This document shows, one piece after another, positions 27,682 to 36,802 of a DNA stretch of 64,000 bases. The notes under the pieces were generated by a model that was not told where the DNA came from, searched no databases, and worked only from the letters and a program-made list of their open reading frames with translations. The stretch is from NCBI RefSeq assembly GCF_030362855.1, contig NZ_JAUCBP010000007.1, forward strand, positions 868,675 to 932,674, written 5' to 3'. How positions within the stretch are numbered: the stretch's first letter is position 1; the number at the start of each line of letters is the position of its first letter. Origin of the DNA: Neoalteromonas arenosi. Its GTDB lineage: Bacteria > Pseudomonadota > Gammaproteobacteria > Enterobacterales > Alteromonadaceae. Position numbers and translations under genes: made by a program.

Positions 27682-28807
27682 CGGCCGAAAGTTCGCTAAT
27701 ACTTGATTTGCCAAGCAGTTGCATATCGCGGCGTATCTCGTCTTTAAATATTTGCAACGCTTTATGCACGCCCTGTTGGCCACCCGCCGCCAACGGGAAC
27801 AAGTACCCTCTGCCAATGCCAACAGCTTTGGCGCCGAGCGACAAGGCTTTAATAATATGCGTGCCGCGCTGCACACCACCGTCGAATAGCACATCCAAAT
27901 CATCACCAACGGCTTGAACTATTTCGTCAAGCTGATCGAATGAACTACGACTACCATCGAGCTGCCGTCCTCCGTGATTCGATACCACAACCCCCGAACA
28001 GCCCACGTCAACAGCGCGCTTGGCATCGTCTGGATGCATCAAGCCTTTTAGACAGAATTCCCCGCCCCAAAAATCAATCATCTCTGCAACATCGTCCCAA
28101 TCAATACTTGGCTCTAACATTTCGGTGAAATAGTTGCCGATTGATGTGGCTGAGCCGCTAAAATCAATGTGCGCATCTAGTTGTGGTAACGCAAAACCAC
28201 CGCTGCGCAAGTAGCCAATGCCCCAGCGCGGTTTCCGGATAAACTCGAGTATTGAGCCTGGTGTTAAACGCATTGGGATAGAGAATCCACTGCGGATATC
28301 GCGTTCGCGGTTACCTCCAGTGACTGAATCAACGGTTAGCATCATCACTTTGATACCCGCTGCTTTAGCGCGCTCTAGCATGGCGCGGTTCAAGCCGCGA
28401 TCTTTGTGGAAGTAAAACTGAAAAACCTGTGGCGTTTGCACCAACTCCCGAATGTCTTCTAAGCTTTCTGTGCCTAAAGAGGATACGCCAAACAGCGTAT
28501 TAAATTCTGCCGCAGCAAGCGCCACCGCGCGTTCCCCTTTATAGTGGAATAAACGCTGTAATGCGGTCGGTGAACAGTAAAAAGGTACATCAAGCTTTTG
28601 CCCCATGACTGTGACCGACAAATCAACATCACCAACCCCGGTTAATACCGAAGGAAGTAAATCACAGTCATCAAATGCTGAGGTATTTCGCGCTTTGGTG
28701 ATTTCATCATCAGCACCACCGTCAATGTAATCAAAAATCGGTCGGGGCAGTCGCTTTTTTGCCAAGCGCCTGAAATCTGCGAAGTTGATACACCGGTTAA
28801 TACTCAT
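27662..28807 (-). CDS. lldD: FMN-dependent L-lactate dehydrogenase / alpha-hydroxy-acid oxidase
   Basis: 381 residues forming a TIM barrel of the alpha-hydroxy-acid oxidizing family. Catalytic histidine and substrate arginine are in the SNHGGRQLDG motif (about 278-287); FMN-binding segments include YIDGGADDE, FDGGVQRG and GIGRGYLF. The likely reaction is L-lactate to pyruvate with electrons to quinone, at the inner membrane face. Related oxidases (mandelate, glycolate) share this fold, so the substrate is probable rather than certain. Convergent with the helicase, with a 20-base overlap of the coding ends. Confidence 0.88.
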   Translation of the reverse strand: MSINRCINFADFRRLAKKRLPRPIFDYIDGGADDEITKARNTSAFDDCDLLPSVLTGVGDVDLSVTVMGQKLDVPFYCSPTALQRLFHYKGERAVALAAAEFNTLFGVSSLGTESLEDIRELVQTPQVFQFYFHKDRGLNRAMLERAKAAGIKVMMLTVDSVTGGNRERDIRSGFSIPMRLTPGSILEFIRKPRWGIGYLRSGGFALPQLDAHIDFSGSATSIGNYFTEMLEPSIDWDDVAEMIDFWGGEFCLKGLMHPDDAKRAVDVGCSGVVVSNHGGRQLDGSRSSFDQLDEIVQAVGDDLDVLFDGGVQRGTHIIKALSLGAKAVGIGRGYLFPLAAGGQQGVHKALQIFKDEIRRDMQLLGKSSISELSAANLRYR

Positions 28808-28858
28808 TGTGGAAAGTCTGCCGCGATTTGGGTGAAAAATTGTGGGGAGTACAAACGA

Positions 28859-28882
28859 AAATGTGCGCCTTGGCGCACATTT
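28859..28882 (-). terminator. Hairpin downstream of the EF-hand gene
   Basis: A near-complete inverted repeat with 11-base arms (AAATGTGCGCC and GGCGCACATTT) and a two-base gap. Read on the minus strand, it lies just after the EF-hand stop, followed by a T-rich stretch TCGTTTG. The T run is short, so termination is likely but not certain. Confidence 0.6.
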
Positions 28883-28903
28883 CTAAGTCATGTTGGTAAA
28901 CTG

Positions 28904-29149
28904 CTAGTATTCCCACCAGCCTTCTTGCCACCACTTTAGGAACTCATCAAAGTCGATAAACCCATCGTGGTTGTCATCAATTAAATCAAAACCTTCTTTA
29001 ACTCGATTGGCTTTGGTTTTTGGTGACAAGATCGTCAGCAGCTCAATGAACTCCTGCATATCGATTTGACCATTGTTGTCTTTATCAAAGTAGTCGAACT
29101 CTTTGCGAACATCTTCGATTTGCGCTTCGGTAAGGCTTCTATCAGACAT
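28904..29149 (-). CDS. EF-hand calcium-binding protein
   Basis: 81 residues from the ATG at 29149. Two canonical EF-hand loops are visible: DKDNNGQIDMQE (about 23-34) and DDNHDGFIDFDE (about 58-69), each with Asp at position 1, Gly at 6 and Glu at 12, flanked by helices. No signal peptide, so a cytosolic calmodulin-like Ca2+ sensor or buffer, of the small prokaryotic type. It stands alone, with its own hairpin terminator; partners cannot be inferred. Confidence 0.88.
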   Translation of the reverse strand: MSDRSLTEAQIEDVRKEFDYFDKDNNGQIDMQEFIELLTILSPKTKANRVKEGFDLIDDNHDGFIDFDEFLKWWQEGWWEY

Positions 29150-29251
29150 GTTTCTCACTGTTTACATCTAAACTACAATGCGGTTAGTGTAGCGCTGATT
29201 GTGTAAAGATGTCTACGCAAACCTTGTCCACAATCAGCATTTTTCGATGTT

Positions 29252-30244
29252 TTAGTAGGCTTTGCCCATTGCCTTCTTTTGGTCTCTGCGCGCTGCCGCT
29301 TTTTCTTGGCGACGACGTTTAGTGGCAAGCCGTGCATCACTACCCACGTGCGCTTCGTTGCGCTCTTGTGCTAGCTGAACTTGCTTCTCACGTTCGCGGA
29401 AACGGGCAATTTGCTCTTCGCTGTGTTTGCCATAGCAATGTGGACAACTAACACCTGGCTCATACTTATCACTGGCCTTGTCTTCGGCGGTGATCGGTAA
29501 GCGACATGCATAACATTGGTCGTAATGACTTTGCTCAAGATCGTGATTAACGGCAACGCGATTATCGAATACGAAACAGTCACCTTCCCACAAGCTCTCT
29601 TCTTGCGGCACATCTTCTAAATACTGCAAGATGCCACCTTCAAGGTGATAAACCTCTTCAAAGCCCTGCTCTTTCAAATAAGCGGTCGATTTTTCACAAC
29701 GGATCCCACCGGTACAAAACATTGCCACTTTTTTATGCTTGCTAGGGTCAAGTTCATTCGCAACATAGGCCGGGAACTCGCGGAAAGACTCGGTGTTAGG
29801 ATTGATCGCGTGCTTGAACGTACCAATTTCAATCTCGTAGTCGTTGCGCGTATCAATAACAGTCACGTCAGGATCAGCAATCAATTCATTCCAGTCTTTC
29901 GGCTTAACATAAGTACCTACGGTTTTACGCGGGTCGATACCCTCTACACCCATGGTTACGATTTCTTTCTTAAGCTTCACCTTGGTGCGATAAAACGGTT
30001 GTTCTGAGTGGATGCTCGTTTTATACAAGATAGGAGCTAAGCGCTCATCACTGTTAAGCCAGGCCAGTAGTGCATCAATCCCTTCTTGAGAGCCTGATAC
30101 AGTGCCATTTATACCTTCTTGCGCAAGCAGCAATGTGCCTTTGATTTGGTTGTCTACCATGACCGTATATAGCGGTTCACGCATAGATTTGTAGTTATCG
30201 AGCGTTACAAATTTATATAACGCACAGACGATAGTCTTGGACAT
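29252..30244 (-). CDS. trhO: tRNA uridine(34) hydroxylase TrhO
   Basis: 330 residues, formerly YceA. Hydroxylates U34 of certain tRNAs to 5-hydroxyuridine, the precursor of cmo5U, in an oxygen-dependent reaction. N-terminal domain (about 1-95), then a rhodanese-like domain with active loop CTGGIRC (Cys177 to Cys183), and a C-terminal zinc-finger-like part with CYAC and CPHC before a lysine/arginine-rich tail. The CmoM methyltransferase, which acts later in the same modification, is encoded at 60028-60774. Monocistronic. Confidence 0.93.
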   Translation of the reverse strand: MSKTIVCALYKFVTLDNYKSMREPLYTVMVDNQIKGTLLLAQEGINGTVSGSQEGIDALLAWLNSDERLAPILYKTSIHSEQPFYRTKVKLKKEIVTMGVEGIDPRKTVGTYVKPKDWNELIADPDVTVIDTRNDYEIEIGTFKHAINPNTESFREFPAYVANELDPSKHKKVAMFCTGGIRCEKSTAYLKEQGFEEVYHLEGGILQYLEDVPQEESLWEGDCFVFDNRVAVNHDLEQSHYDQCYACRLPITAEDKASDKYEPGVSCPHCYGKHSEEQIARFREREKQVQLAQERNEAHVGSDARLATKRRRQEKAAARRDQKKAMGKAY

Positions 30245-30329
30245 TCAGATTTTCCTTATTTGCTAATTGGAACGTAAAACCAGGGCAAAATTCGGCGCGG
30301 ACTGTACACGGATTGACCGTGAAAAGCAA

Positions 30330-30818
30330 CTAGCTCAATGCTGCGTGTGCTTGCGGGATAAGTTCTGCTAGCTCGTTGGGAGACAATGAAAGTTCTTCAT
30401 TTTCAGGCATTTTCAAGGCTTTTTGAAACGCGTTCTGGGTTTGCCAATGACAATTGGCTAATATTTCGTCATCAATACGTGATGGGTCATTTTTTACAGC
30501 GAGCGGGTCTGGATGCATACATTGCCATAACAGCAATTGATTTACCTGTTGATTAGCGATCAATTCTGAACTTATGCGTAAATGTTCAAAGTCCGCAGAT
30601 TTTGCATCCAATGGCGCAGAGCGATAGTGGTTTTCAATGCCTTCGCCGCGCAGTTCTGGCTCGACGGGTGTTGCTAATTTTGGTGAAGAAAAGAGATTAG
30701 AATTAATCGCTGCCAGATAATACGCAAAGTTTTGCCCTTGCTGAACCGCACGACAAAGCTGCCCGCTATACTCAGGCTCGTACTCTGTTAATGCGTGACT
30801 GACCGGCGCAGCTTCCAT
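30330..30818 (-). CDS. Conserved cytoplasmic protein, unknown function
   Basis: 162 residues, from an ATG with AAGAG about 5 bases upstream. It has no signal, membrane or catalytic motif that I recognise; the composition is helical, with an amphipathic HLRISSELIANQQVNQLLLW segment (about 91-110). It looks like the small uncharacterised gammaproteobacterial proteins of about 160 residues, but I would not name a family. Divergent from the TPR response regulator. Confidence 0.6.
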   Translation of the reverse strand: MEAAPVSHALTEYEPEYSGQLCRAVQQGQNFAYYLAAINSNLFSSPKLATPVEPELRGEGIENHYRSAPLDAKSADFEHLRISSELIANQQVNQLLLWQCMHPDPLAVKNDPSRIDDEILANCHWQTQNAFQKALKMPENEELSLSPNELAELIPQAHAALS

Positions 30819-30939
30819 CGACTCTTAAAATTTTATAGTGCTGTTTATAGCTTATCGACAGAAAAAGAAGATTCTTAATCTTGCGTTACGCCAGTGAATG
30901 TTCGACTATGTGTGTGATATCCAGCGATTTTATTCTTAA

Positions 30940-32595
30940 ATGGAAATAATCAATTACTCCGAAAAGCGTTTTCTAGTCGTCGAAGATCAACGCCCATTCT
31001 TGGTGATGCTGCGTGGTTTGCTCAACACCATGGGAGCGCAATCGGTAGCGGTCGCGCAAAATGCTGAAACCGCTATTAGTTTGTGCCGTAAAGAGAAATT
31101 TGATTTCGTCGTGTGTGATATTCACCTTGGTGCGGATAAAAAAAACGGTTTTGAATTGATCGAAGAATTGCGCTTGCGCAAGCTTTTAAAACCAACCACG
31201 GTGGTACTGGTGATCAGTGCCGATAGTGCCCGACACTTGGTCATCGGCTCGATTGAGAAAGAGCCTGATGATTACCTCATAAAACCCTTTTCACAAATTC
31301 AATTAAAAACGCGACTCAATCGCGCATACCATCGTCGTACAGAGCTAGCAAATGTCTACAAAGCCATGGCTAAAGATGATAATGAAGCGGCAATCGACGC
31401 GTGCTTAGACCTATTAAAAGGCAGCCTAAATTACCGCCAAACCTGCCTCAAGTTATTGGCTGAATTATATTTGCGCAATGGCGATTACGAAGCCGCCAAG
31501 TCGCTTGCCGAACGAGCCAATAATCAACGCCCGATTAAGTGGGCCCAAAAGACTATGGCACAAAGTCACCTGGGCCTAAAACAACCGGAAGAAGCAATAT
31601 CGATGGCTGAGTCATTGTTGAAAGCCAACCGCTTCAATGTCGACGCGTATGACGTGTTGGCTAGTGCACACACAATGCAGAAAAAACACGATAGTGCACT
31701 GGAAGATATTCAGCAAGCGGTCTCAATAGCGCCGCTATCACTGCAACGACAATTTCACGCAGCGTCGATTGCGCGCAATGCCGGGGATTTTGAGTTTGCT
31801 AAAGATTCCTGCCAGGCTATTTGGCAGATTAGCAAGCGCAGCGTTCATCGCGATGTCGTTCACTTAAGTAACTATATCCGCAGTATTCTGGACGTTGCAG
31901 AGCACGCGGACGATAAAAAGACGCGTAACCGTTTTCAGCAAGAAGCGTTAATTACATTACAGCGTAATCGCAACGATGAAGTATTTACACGTGGCGATGA
32001 TAGTTTCGACTTTAATCTTTATGAAGCGATTGTACATTCGCGCATTAATGCGTTAGACGGCAAAACTATTCAAGCGAAAAAGTTGCTCGAAGAAGCTCAA
32101 ATTGGCATTGAAGCAAAATATGAAGAGTATCCGCTGAAGCTCGCTCCTGACAGCTTTAAAGTGATGGAAGAAATTGGTGACTATGAAGACGCCGAACGCT
32201 TAGGCAAACTACTCGTTAGCAGGATAGACGAACTCGATCCCAATGTTCGCTATTTAATTGAGAATGAAAACAAGCAACATGCAGAGCAACACGAAGCTTA
32301 CAAGGCACACAATAAGGCTGGCATAGAAGCATACCGCGACGGCAAATACGAGACCGCGATGCAAAGCTTTACGGCAGCAAAAGCGTTGGCTCCAGTAAAT
32401 ATTGGTGTAGCCCTTAATCTGCTTCAAAGTATTGTTAAGCTTCTTGGTATGCAACGAAAACCCGAACCTAAACTGGTAATTGAGTTGCGCCAAGTCTATA
32501 AGTTAGTTAATGGCCTTCCATTACGCGATAATCACCAGCAAAAGCTAGACGACTTGCAGGAAGAACTTGCGCCTTACTTGGACCTGAATAAATGA
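30940..32595 (+). CDS. Response regulator with TPR output domain (paralogue of 54192-55853)
   Basis: 551 residues. N-terminal receiver domain (about 9-128) with all phosphorylation residues: Glu15/Asp16, phospho-acceptor Asp60, Ser93, Lys115 (IKPF). The remainder is a chain of TPR-like helix pairs, for example LLAELYLRNGDYEAAKSLAERA and AYRDGKYETAMQSFTAA. There is no DNA-binding or enzymatic output, so it should act through protein contacts. A paralogue with the same order and size is at 54192. No kinase is adjacent; the orphan kinase at 19718 is a candidate partner (inference). Stop overlaps the next gene as ATGA. Confidence 0.9.
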   Translation: MEIINYSEKRFLVVEDQRPFLVMLRGLLNTMGAQSVAVAQNAETAISLCRKEKFDFVVCDIHLGADKKNGFELIEELRLRKLLKPTTVVLVISADSARHLVIGSIEKEPDDYLIKPFSQIQLKTRLNRAYHRRTELANVYKAMAKDDNEAAIDACLDLLKGSLNYRQTCLKLLAELYLRNGDYEAAKSLAERANNQRPIKWAQKTMAQSHLGLKQPEEAISMAESLLKANRFNVDAYDVLASAHTMQKKHDSALEDIQQAVSIAPLSLQRQFHAASIARNAGDFEFAKDSCQAIWQISKRSVHRDVVHLSNYIRSILDVAEHADDKKTRNRFQQEALITLQRNRNDEVFTRGDDSFDFNLYEAIVHSRINALDGKTIQAKKLLEEAQIGIEAKYEEYPLKLAPDSFKVMEEIGDYEDAERLGKLLVSRIDELDPNVRYLIENENKQHAEQHEAYKAHNKAGIEAYRDGKYETAMQSFTAAKALAPVNIGVALNLLQSIVKLLGMQRKPEPKLVIELRQVYKLVNGLPLRDNHQQKLDDLQEELAPYLDLNK

Positions 32596-32894
32596 GCATG
32601 TTGTACGACACATTAAAATTGAGCATCACCGCGGCTATTGTCGTTTCGGTTACGTCTGGCTGTAGCTCCAATAACTTTTGTGAGGATATTTTAGAAGTTC
32701 AGCGGCAAGAGCAAATGTGTCAAGAGCTCGCTCAAATAATGCGCAACAACCGCTACCCACAACAAGCCCTTACTGCACGCAAACGCTTTGAAACTGAATG
32801 CACCGAACTGCGTTACTATCGCGACGACTACGACACTATTTGCAAAGGTGATCAGCAACCTATCGGTGCGACACGAAGAGAAAAACAGCCGTAA
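32592..32894 (+). CDS. Small lipoprotein coupled to the TPR response regulator
   Basis: 100 residues. Its ATG overlaps the regulator stop (ATGA), so translation is coupled. Lipobox VTSGC with the modified Cys near residue 24, then a cysteine-containing, glutamine/arginine-rich mature part (cysteines in FCED, MCQE, ECTE and ICKG). Four extra cysteines suggest disulfides in the periplasm. Unknown family. Confidence 0.75.
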   Translation: MSMLYDTLKLSITAAIVVSVTSGCSSNNFCEDILEVQRQEQMCQELAQIMRNNRYPQQALTARKRFETECTELRYYRDDYDTICKGDQQPIGATRREKQP

Positions 32895-33051
32895 GTTTCA
32901 TACTACCCCACGCTCAGGAATAGCATCCCAGACTTGATGCGGGCATTGTATCGAAAAAAAAGACATTAAAACATTGATATAAATCACCTTTTCCATGCGA
33001 CGAGAGCGCTACAATCAAGCAAGTCCTTAAACAAAGAAACTGGAGTCGAGA

Positions 33052-34677
33052 TTGGAGTATTTGCACCTAATCATCGCTGGCTTATCTGGCATTATTCTAT
33101 TTGTTTTTGGTCTTGATAATTTTTCTAAAGAGATTGAAAAAATTTCCGGTGAGCAATTCCGAAACGCCCTCAGTTCGGCCACCCGTTATCCGATCATTGG
33201 GGTGCTAATAGGTGCGATAGTCACCATGTTTATTCAATCCAGTTCTGCGACTTCAGTGATCAGCATAGGACTGGTCAATGCAGGCGTGTTGTCGTTTAAA
33301 AACAGTGTTGGCATTATCTTTGGCAGTAATATTGGTACGACGGTGACCGCTCAGCTCGTTGCGTTTAAGCTCACTCATTTCGCCCCGTTTTTTATCGTAT
33401 TAGGCTTTATATTAACAATAATGCGCAACCGCGCATCGCTGTTTGGTAAGGCGGTATTTTACTTTGGTTTTGTTTTTTTCAGCCTCAACCTAATCTCAAC
33501 AACGCTTGAACCCCTGCAACACAATCCAACCTTAATCGCATTTTTAACCGAGCCACAAAATCCTGTGTATGCGATTCTACTTGGCTGTGTATTTACAGCG
33601 TTAGTGCAATCTAGCTCGGTCACAACCGGTTTAGCCATTATATTTACTCAACAGGGTATGATAGGTCTTGAAAATGCAGTACCACTCATACTCGGCGCTA
33701 ATATCGGTACTACTGCAACCGCGCTAATTGCAGTTTTTAATATGGACACCGCGGCAAAAAAGGCGGCTTTAAGCCACTTTCTATTTAACGTTGGCGGTGT
33801 CGTTTTGTTCTTACCCATACTTTTTATGTACGGCTACAAGCTCGCCGAATTCGATCAGAACCCCGCCCTTGCACTGGCTAATATTCATTTGGTGTTTAAT
33901 TTAACAGCCAGTCTCATCTTCACTGTTTTTATCGGCCCTTTTACGCGTTTTGTTGATTATGTGTTAGGTGATGGCGATATGGACTTCGATCGGATTGTAC
34001 AACCGCAAATAGAGCCTGAAGACAATTTTGACACCGTAAAGCAGAAGCTCAATACGAGTACTGACTACTTATTTAACTTTTTAAAAGAAAACTACAACGC
34101 CGTAACGCTCAGCATCGAGACGAACTATAAAGGTCTATATGATGCAGCCGAAAAGCGAATCGCTTATGTCGATTTTTTAAAAAAACAAATGCAGTATTTT
34201 TTTGCCAGCGCAATCACTTTGATTAATCAAAAAGCTGAATCAAAGGAGTTGTTAAAGCTAATCAATCAGTTCGACTATCTCTTTCAGATCCACGATTCCA
34301 TCAAAGATTTATTTGAAACCAAACGCTTTCTCAATGATAGCTATGTGGAGTTAAATAGCGATTTGTTATTATTAACCCGAGGATTGTCGATTTTAACCTT
34401 AGAGTATTTCGAGGAAATTGCCGCTGAAATGCGTGACAAATCTTCGGATAATCAGCAGGTCGTATTGAAAGAAAAAGCGAAAATAATGCAGCAAGAAATC
34501 AACGATGCCAATCGGTCTCTTTTGTTGTTAATGCTCGATCCAGAACGAAAGGACGCGGCATCGCTGATCAACTTTGTGACCTACTCACAACGACTCAAAG
34601 ATAAACTCAGTAATTTTGCTCACCTTAACGTTAAGTTGACGCATGATATCCCAGACGCCCATGACGCGAAGCAGTGA
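33052..34677 (+). CDS. Na+/phosphate cotransporter family protein (NptA/YjbB type)
   Basis: 541 residues from a TTG start at 33052 with TGGAG 7 bases upstream. The inner-membrane part (about 1-300) has two inverted NaPi repeats with the QSSS signatures FIQSSSATSV (about 62-71) and LVQSSSVTTG (about 184-193). The C-terminal cytoplasmic part (about 330-530) is helical and matches a PhoU-like domain. Family members export or import phosphate with Na+. No phosphate regulon gene is adjacent. The next gene starts inside its last bases. Confidence 0.9.
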   Translation: MEYLHLIIAGLSGIILFVFGLDNFSKEIEKISGEQFRNALSSATRYPIIGVLIGAIVTMFIQSSSATSVISIGLVNAGVLSFKNSVGIIFGSNIGTTVTAQLVAFKLTHFAPFFIVLGFILTIMRNRASLFGKAVFYFGFVFFSLNLISTTLEPLQHNPTLIAFLTEPQNPVYAILLGCVFTALVQSSSVTTGLAIIFTQQGMIGLENAVPLILGANIGTTATALIAVFNMDTAAKKAALSHFLFNVGGVVLFLPILFMYGYKLAEFDQNPALALANIHLVFNLTASLIFTVFIGPFTRFVDYVLGDGDMDFDRIVQPQIEPEDNFDTVKQKLNTSTDYLFNFLKENYNAVTLSIETNYKGLYDAAEKRIAYVDFLKKQMQYFFASAITLINQKAESKELLKLINQFDYLFQIHDSIKDLFETKRFLNDSYVELNSDLLLLTRGLSILTLEYFEEIAAEMRDKSSDNQQVVLKEKAKIMQQEINDANRSLLLLMLDPERKDAASLINFVTYSQRLKDKLSNFAHLNVKLTHDIPDAHDAKQ

Positions 34678-35167
34678 AGATGAAAAACAACGGCTAGAGT
34701 TGGAGGCCGCATCTATATTCTTACAGTGGTACCAATCACACACACAGCGGCCGTGTAAACTACTTCACGCCAACCTGCCGGCAAAACCAGACGTTAGTTG
34801 TAAAATTGGTACGGCCCACATTGATTTAGAAATAGCACACTTGTACGGCAGTGAAACCGAGGCGATGCAGATTTTAGGACGAGAACTGCCGCAGCAAACA
34901 AGAAATGAACTTGCGGAATTAAACGCTCAAGAAAACACCCAACGTCGATTACATGTAGCCTTAGCACGGATATTAAAACAAAAAGCAAATAAACATTACC
35001 ACAGTCGTGAAGTATGGTTAATTATTCGTAACATGCATCCGCAGTGGCGTCCACATGAAGCGGTGCTTGAACTCCGCAATTGCATTCAACCGCTCGCACA
35101 TCCATTCAAACACATTTGGTTAGTTAGTGACCAATATGGCGCCAATGGCGTGTTGCAATTAATTTAA
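34661..35167 (+). CDS. Uncharacterised protein, possible PD-(D/E)XK-like fold
   Basis: 168 residues from the ATG at 34661; a start at 34643 adds six residues. Both starts overlap the transporter gene, by 17 and 35 bases, so the two are probably co-translated. Residues about 40-60 contain AKPDVSCKIG followed by IDLEIAHLY, the D...(x)E-x-A spacing of many PD-(D/E)XK nuclease-like proteins with the lysine replaced, and a later VWLIIRN strand fits the core sheet. This is a pattern match only. No membrane or signal segment. Confidence 0.55.
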   Translation: MTRSSEDEKQRLELEAASIFLQWYQSHTQRPCKLLHANLPAKPDVSCKIGTAHIDLEIAHLYGSETEAMQILGRELPQQTRNELAELNAQENTQRRLHVALARILKQKANKHYHSREVWLIIRNMHPQWRPHEAVLELRNCIQPLAHPFKHIWLVSDQYGANGVLQLI

Positions 35168-35265
35168 AAAAAGCCGGCCATTATTAATCGCGATTTCCAC
35201 ACACTAGCGAATAACACAAATACCGAAACTACTCTATATCGCAAAAAGCGCATTCGCTGTTTGGT

Positions 35266-35829
35266 TTAATTCCCGATGGGACAGGACTCTACCCTACCGG
35301 GTCTAGGATGACTGGCGTTATACGTCGATACCCAACAACGTTCGTATAATGAGCAGTAACAAATATCAAATTTCATCTGCCAAAAATCATCCATAAAGCG
35401 TTGAATTATTGGCTGGGTTTCTGGGTTATTTGGCCAAGTCACCTGCCAGATGATTTTCTCTTCGCCTGCGCCGAGTAGGTAATTTCCAATTTGCCCCTGA
35501 TACTCGTCTATAGAGCTTAACCCGCTTGGAAACAGATTTTTAATTTCAGCAGCGTGAGTAATATTTTTACCGGCTATTTCCCACGCCCCCTGCCCGATAA
35601 AAGCAGGGCCTACGCCTTCGTTGCGAGCGGAGAATAAAAGTACGCGAACTGAATCCCCTTCGGCAGTTGTTTGAGTGACATACTGACTACTCAACTCAAC
35701 AACCGGAAAAACATCTGCGTGCTGCTGGGCGCGATAAATCCGCGACTGATCCCAACCTACATACAATGCCACACAGGCAACGATGAGTGCGGCATAGCTG
35801 GTCAAATCTTGTGTCGATATTCTTCTCAT
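35266..35829 (-). CDS. Membrane-anchored protein, unknown function
   Basis: 187 residues. One N-terminal helix (about 9-27) preceded by arginines, then a mostly beta-rich extracytoplasmic region with four cysteines near the end (CYCS, RCW, SCP). Resembles the small 'anchored beta-sandwich' proteins often found in marine gammaproteobacteria, but I cannot name a family. Read convergently with the upstream 34661 gene; 38 bases separate it from the EamA gene behind. Confidence 0.65.
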   Translation of the reverse strand: MRRISTQDLTSYAALIVACVALYVGWDQSRIYRAQQHADVFPVVELSSQYVTQTTAEGDSVRVLLFSARNEGVGPAFIGQGAWEIAGKNITHAAEIKNLFPSGLSSIDEYQGQIGNYLLGAGEEKIIWQVTWPNNPETQPIIQRFMDDFWQMKFDICYCSLYERCWVSTYNASHPRPGRVESCPIGN

Positions 35830-35867
35830 GCGAAATTACCTTTTAATTACCACTCAATACACCTTTA

Positions 35868-36797
35868 TCAGCGCGGCTTACGTCCCAATGAAGCCGTCAT
35901 ACTGCCCAATACTACGCAACCAGCCCCAAGGTACGCGAGCCAATCTAACTCCGTTACCACGAATACATCTGGCCACACTCGGATCGCTACTGCTGTTGCT
36001 AAGAACGTAAACAGTGGCGCTGTCGCGACCACCGCCCCTACTTTTGAAGCCTCCCAAATACCCAGTGCATAGGTAAATGCGCCATACGCAATCAGCGTGT
36101 TTAAGCAACAAAATATCAAGGCCAAGACTTGCAGCAGCGGTAAGTCGAAAATGCCCAATGGTGACGTCCAAGGAATGAGTATTAATCCGCCAACGATATA
36201 AATGATGAAAGTCAGTTGACGTGCACTGAAGTGTTGTAAAAGTGGCTTTTGGATAAGGGCATAGATAGCCCAGCAGGCGCCCGCGCCAACAACAATGGCG
36301 ATACCAATTGGCTGTTCTTGGTCAGAACTTGCGATTTGAGGTAAGCGTTGATGAAAAAACAGCATTAATCCGATCGTTAATATCGCTGCCCCCACCAACT
36401 GTAAATGCGAGAAAGACTCGCGAAAAATAACTACGCCCCCCAACATTAGCAGCAAAGGAGCGACCTGCATCAACACTTGCACTGATTCCGGACTTAAATA
36501 CACCAGCCCTTGCACTGTCGCTACATAGTTCCCGGCTAACATCAGTGTTGCCAACAGACATAGCATCAGCAGCCGATAAGGCGATTTATGCAATACCTTA
36601 AGCTCATGACGCATAAACATCATCGGCAATAAAATAATGCCAGCACTCAAGAAGCGTACTGACGTAATGGTCACCGCATCCAGATATAACAGACACAACT
36701 TGAGAAACACCGGCAATACGCCCCACATAACGGCGGTGAGTAATGCCAGAGAAAAGGCTACTTTAGGACGGTAATTTAACGCTACTACAACTGCCAA
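35868..36797 (-). CDS. DMT-superfamily transporter (EamA)
   Basis: 309 residues, ten predicted helices arranged as two EamA repeats (about 12-145 and 160-300). The second repeat has ACWAIYALIQKPLL and SKVGAVVATAPLF, typical of the family, which exports amino acids, metabolites or toxic compounds across the inner membrane. The start is a TTG at 36797, five bases after the stop of the lipoprotein gene, with only a weak RBS; an internal ATG start is possible. Substrate unknown. Confidence 0.85.
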   Translation of the reverse strand: MAVVVALNYRPKVAFSLALLTAVMWGVLPVFLKLCLLYLDAVTITSVRFLSAGIILLPMMFMRHELKVLHKSPYRLLMLCLLATLMLAGNYVATVQGLVYLSPESVQVLMQVAPLLLMLGGVVIFRESFSHLQLVGAAILTIGLMLFFHQRLPQIASSDQEQPIGIAIVVGAGACWAIYALIQKPLLQHFSARQLTFIIYIVGGLILIPWTSPLGIFDLPLLQVLALIFCCLNTLIAYGAFTYALGIWEASKVGAVVATAPLFTFLATAVAIRVWPDVFVVTELDWLAYLGAGCVVLGSMTASLGRKPR

Positions 36798-36802
36798 TAC
36801 AG

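Noticed and set aside
27430-27909. 159-codon minus-strand frame over the helicase/lldD junction
   Set aside because: Overlaps two well supported genes; no RBS or motif.
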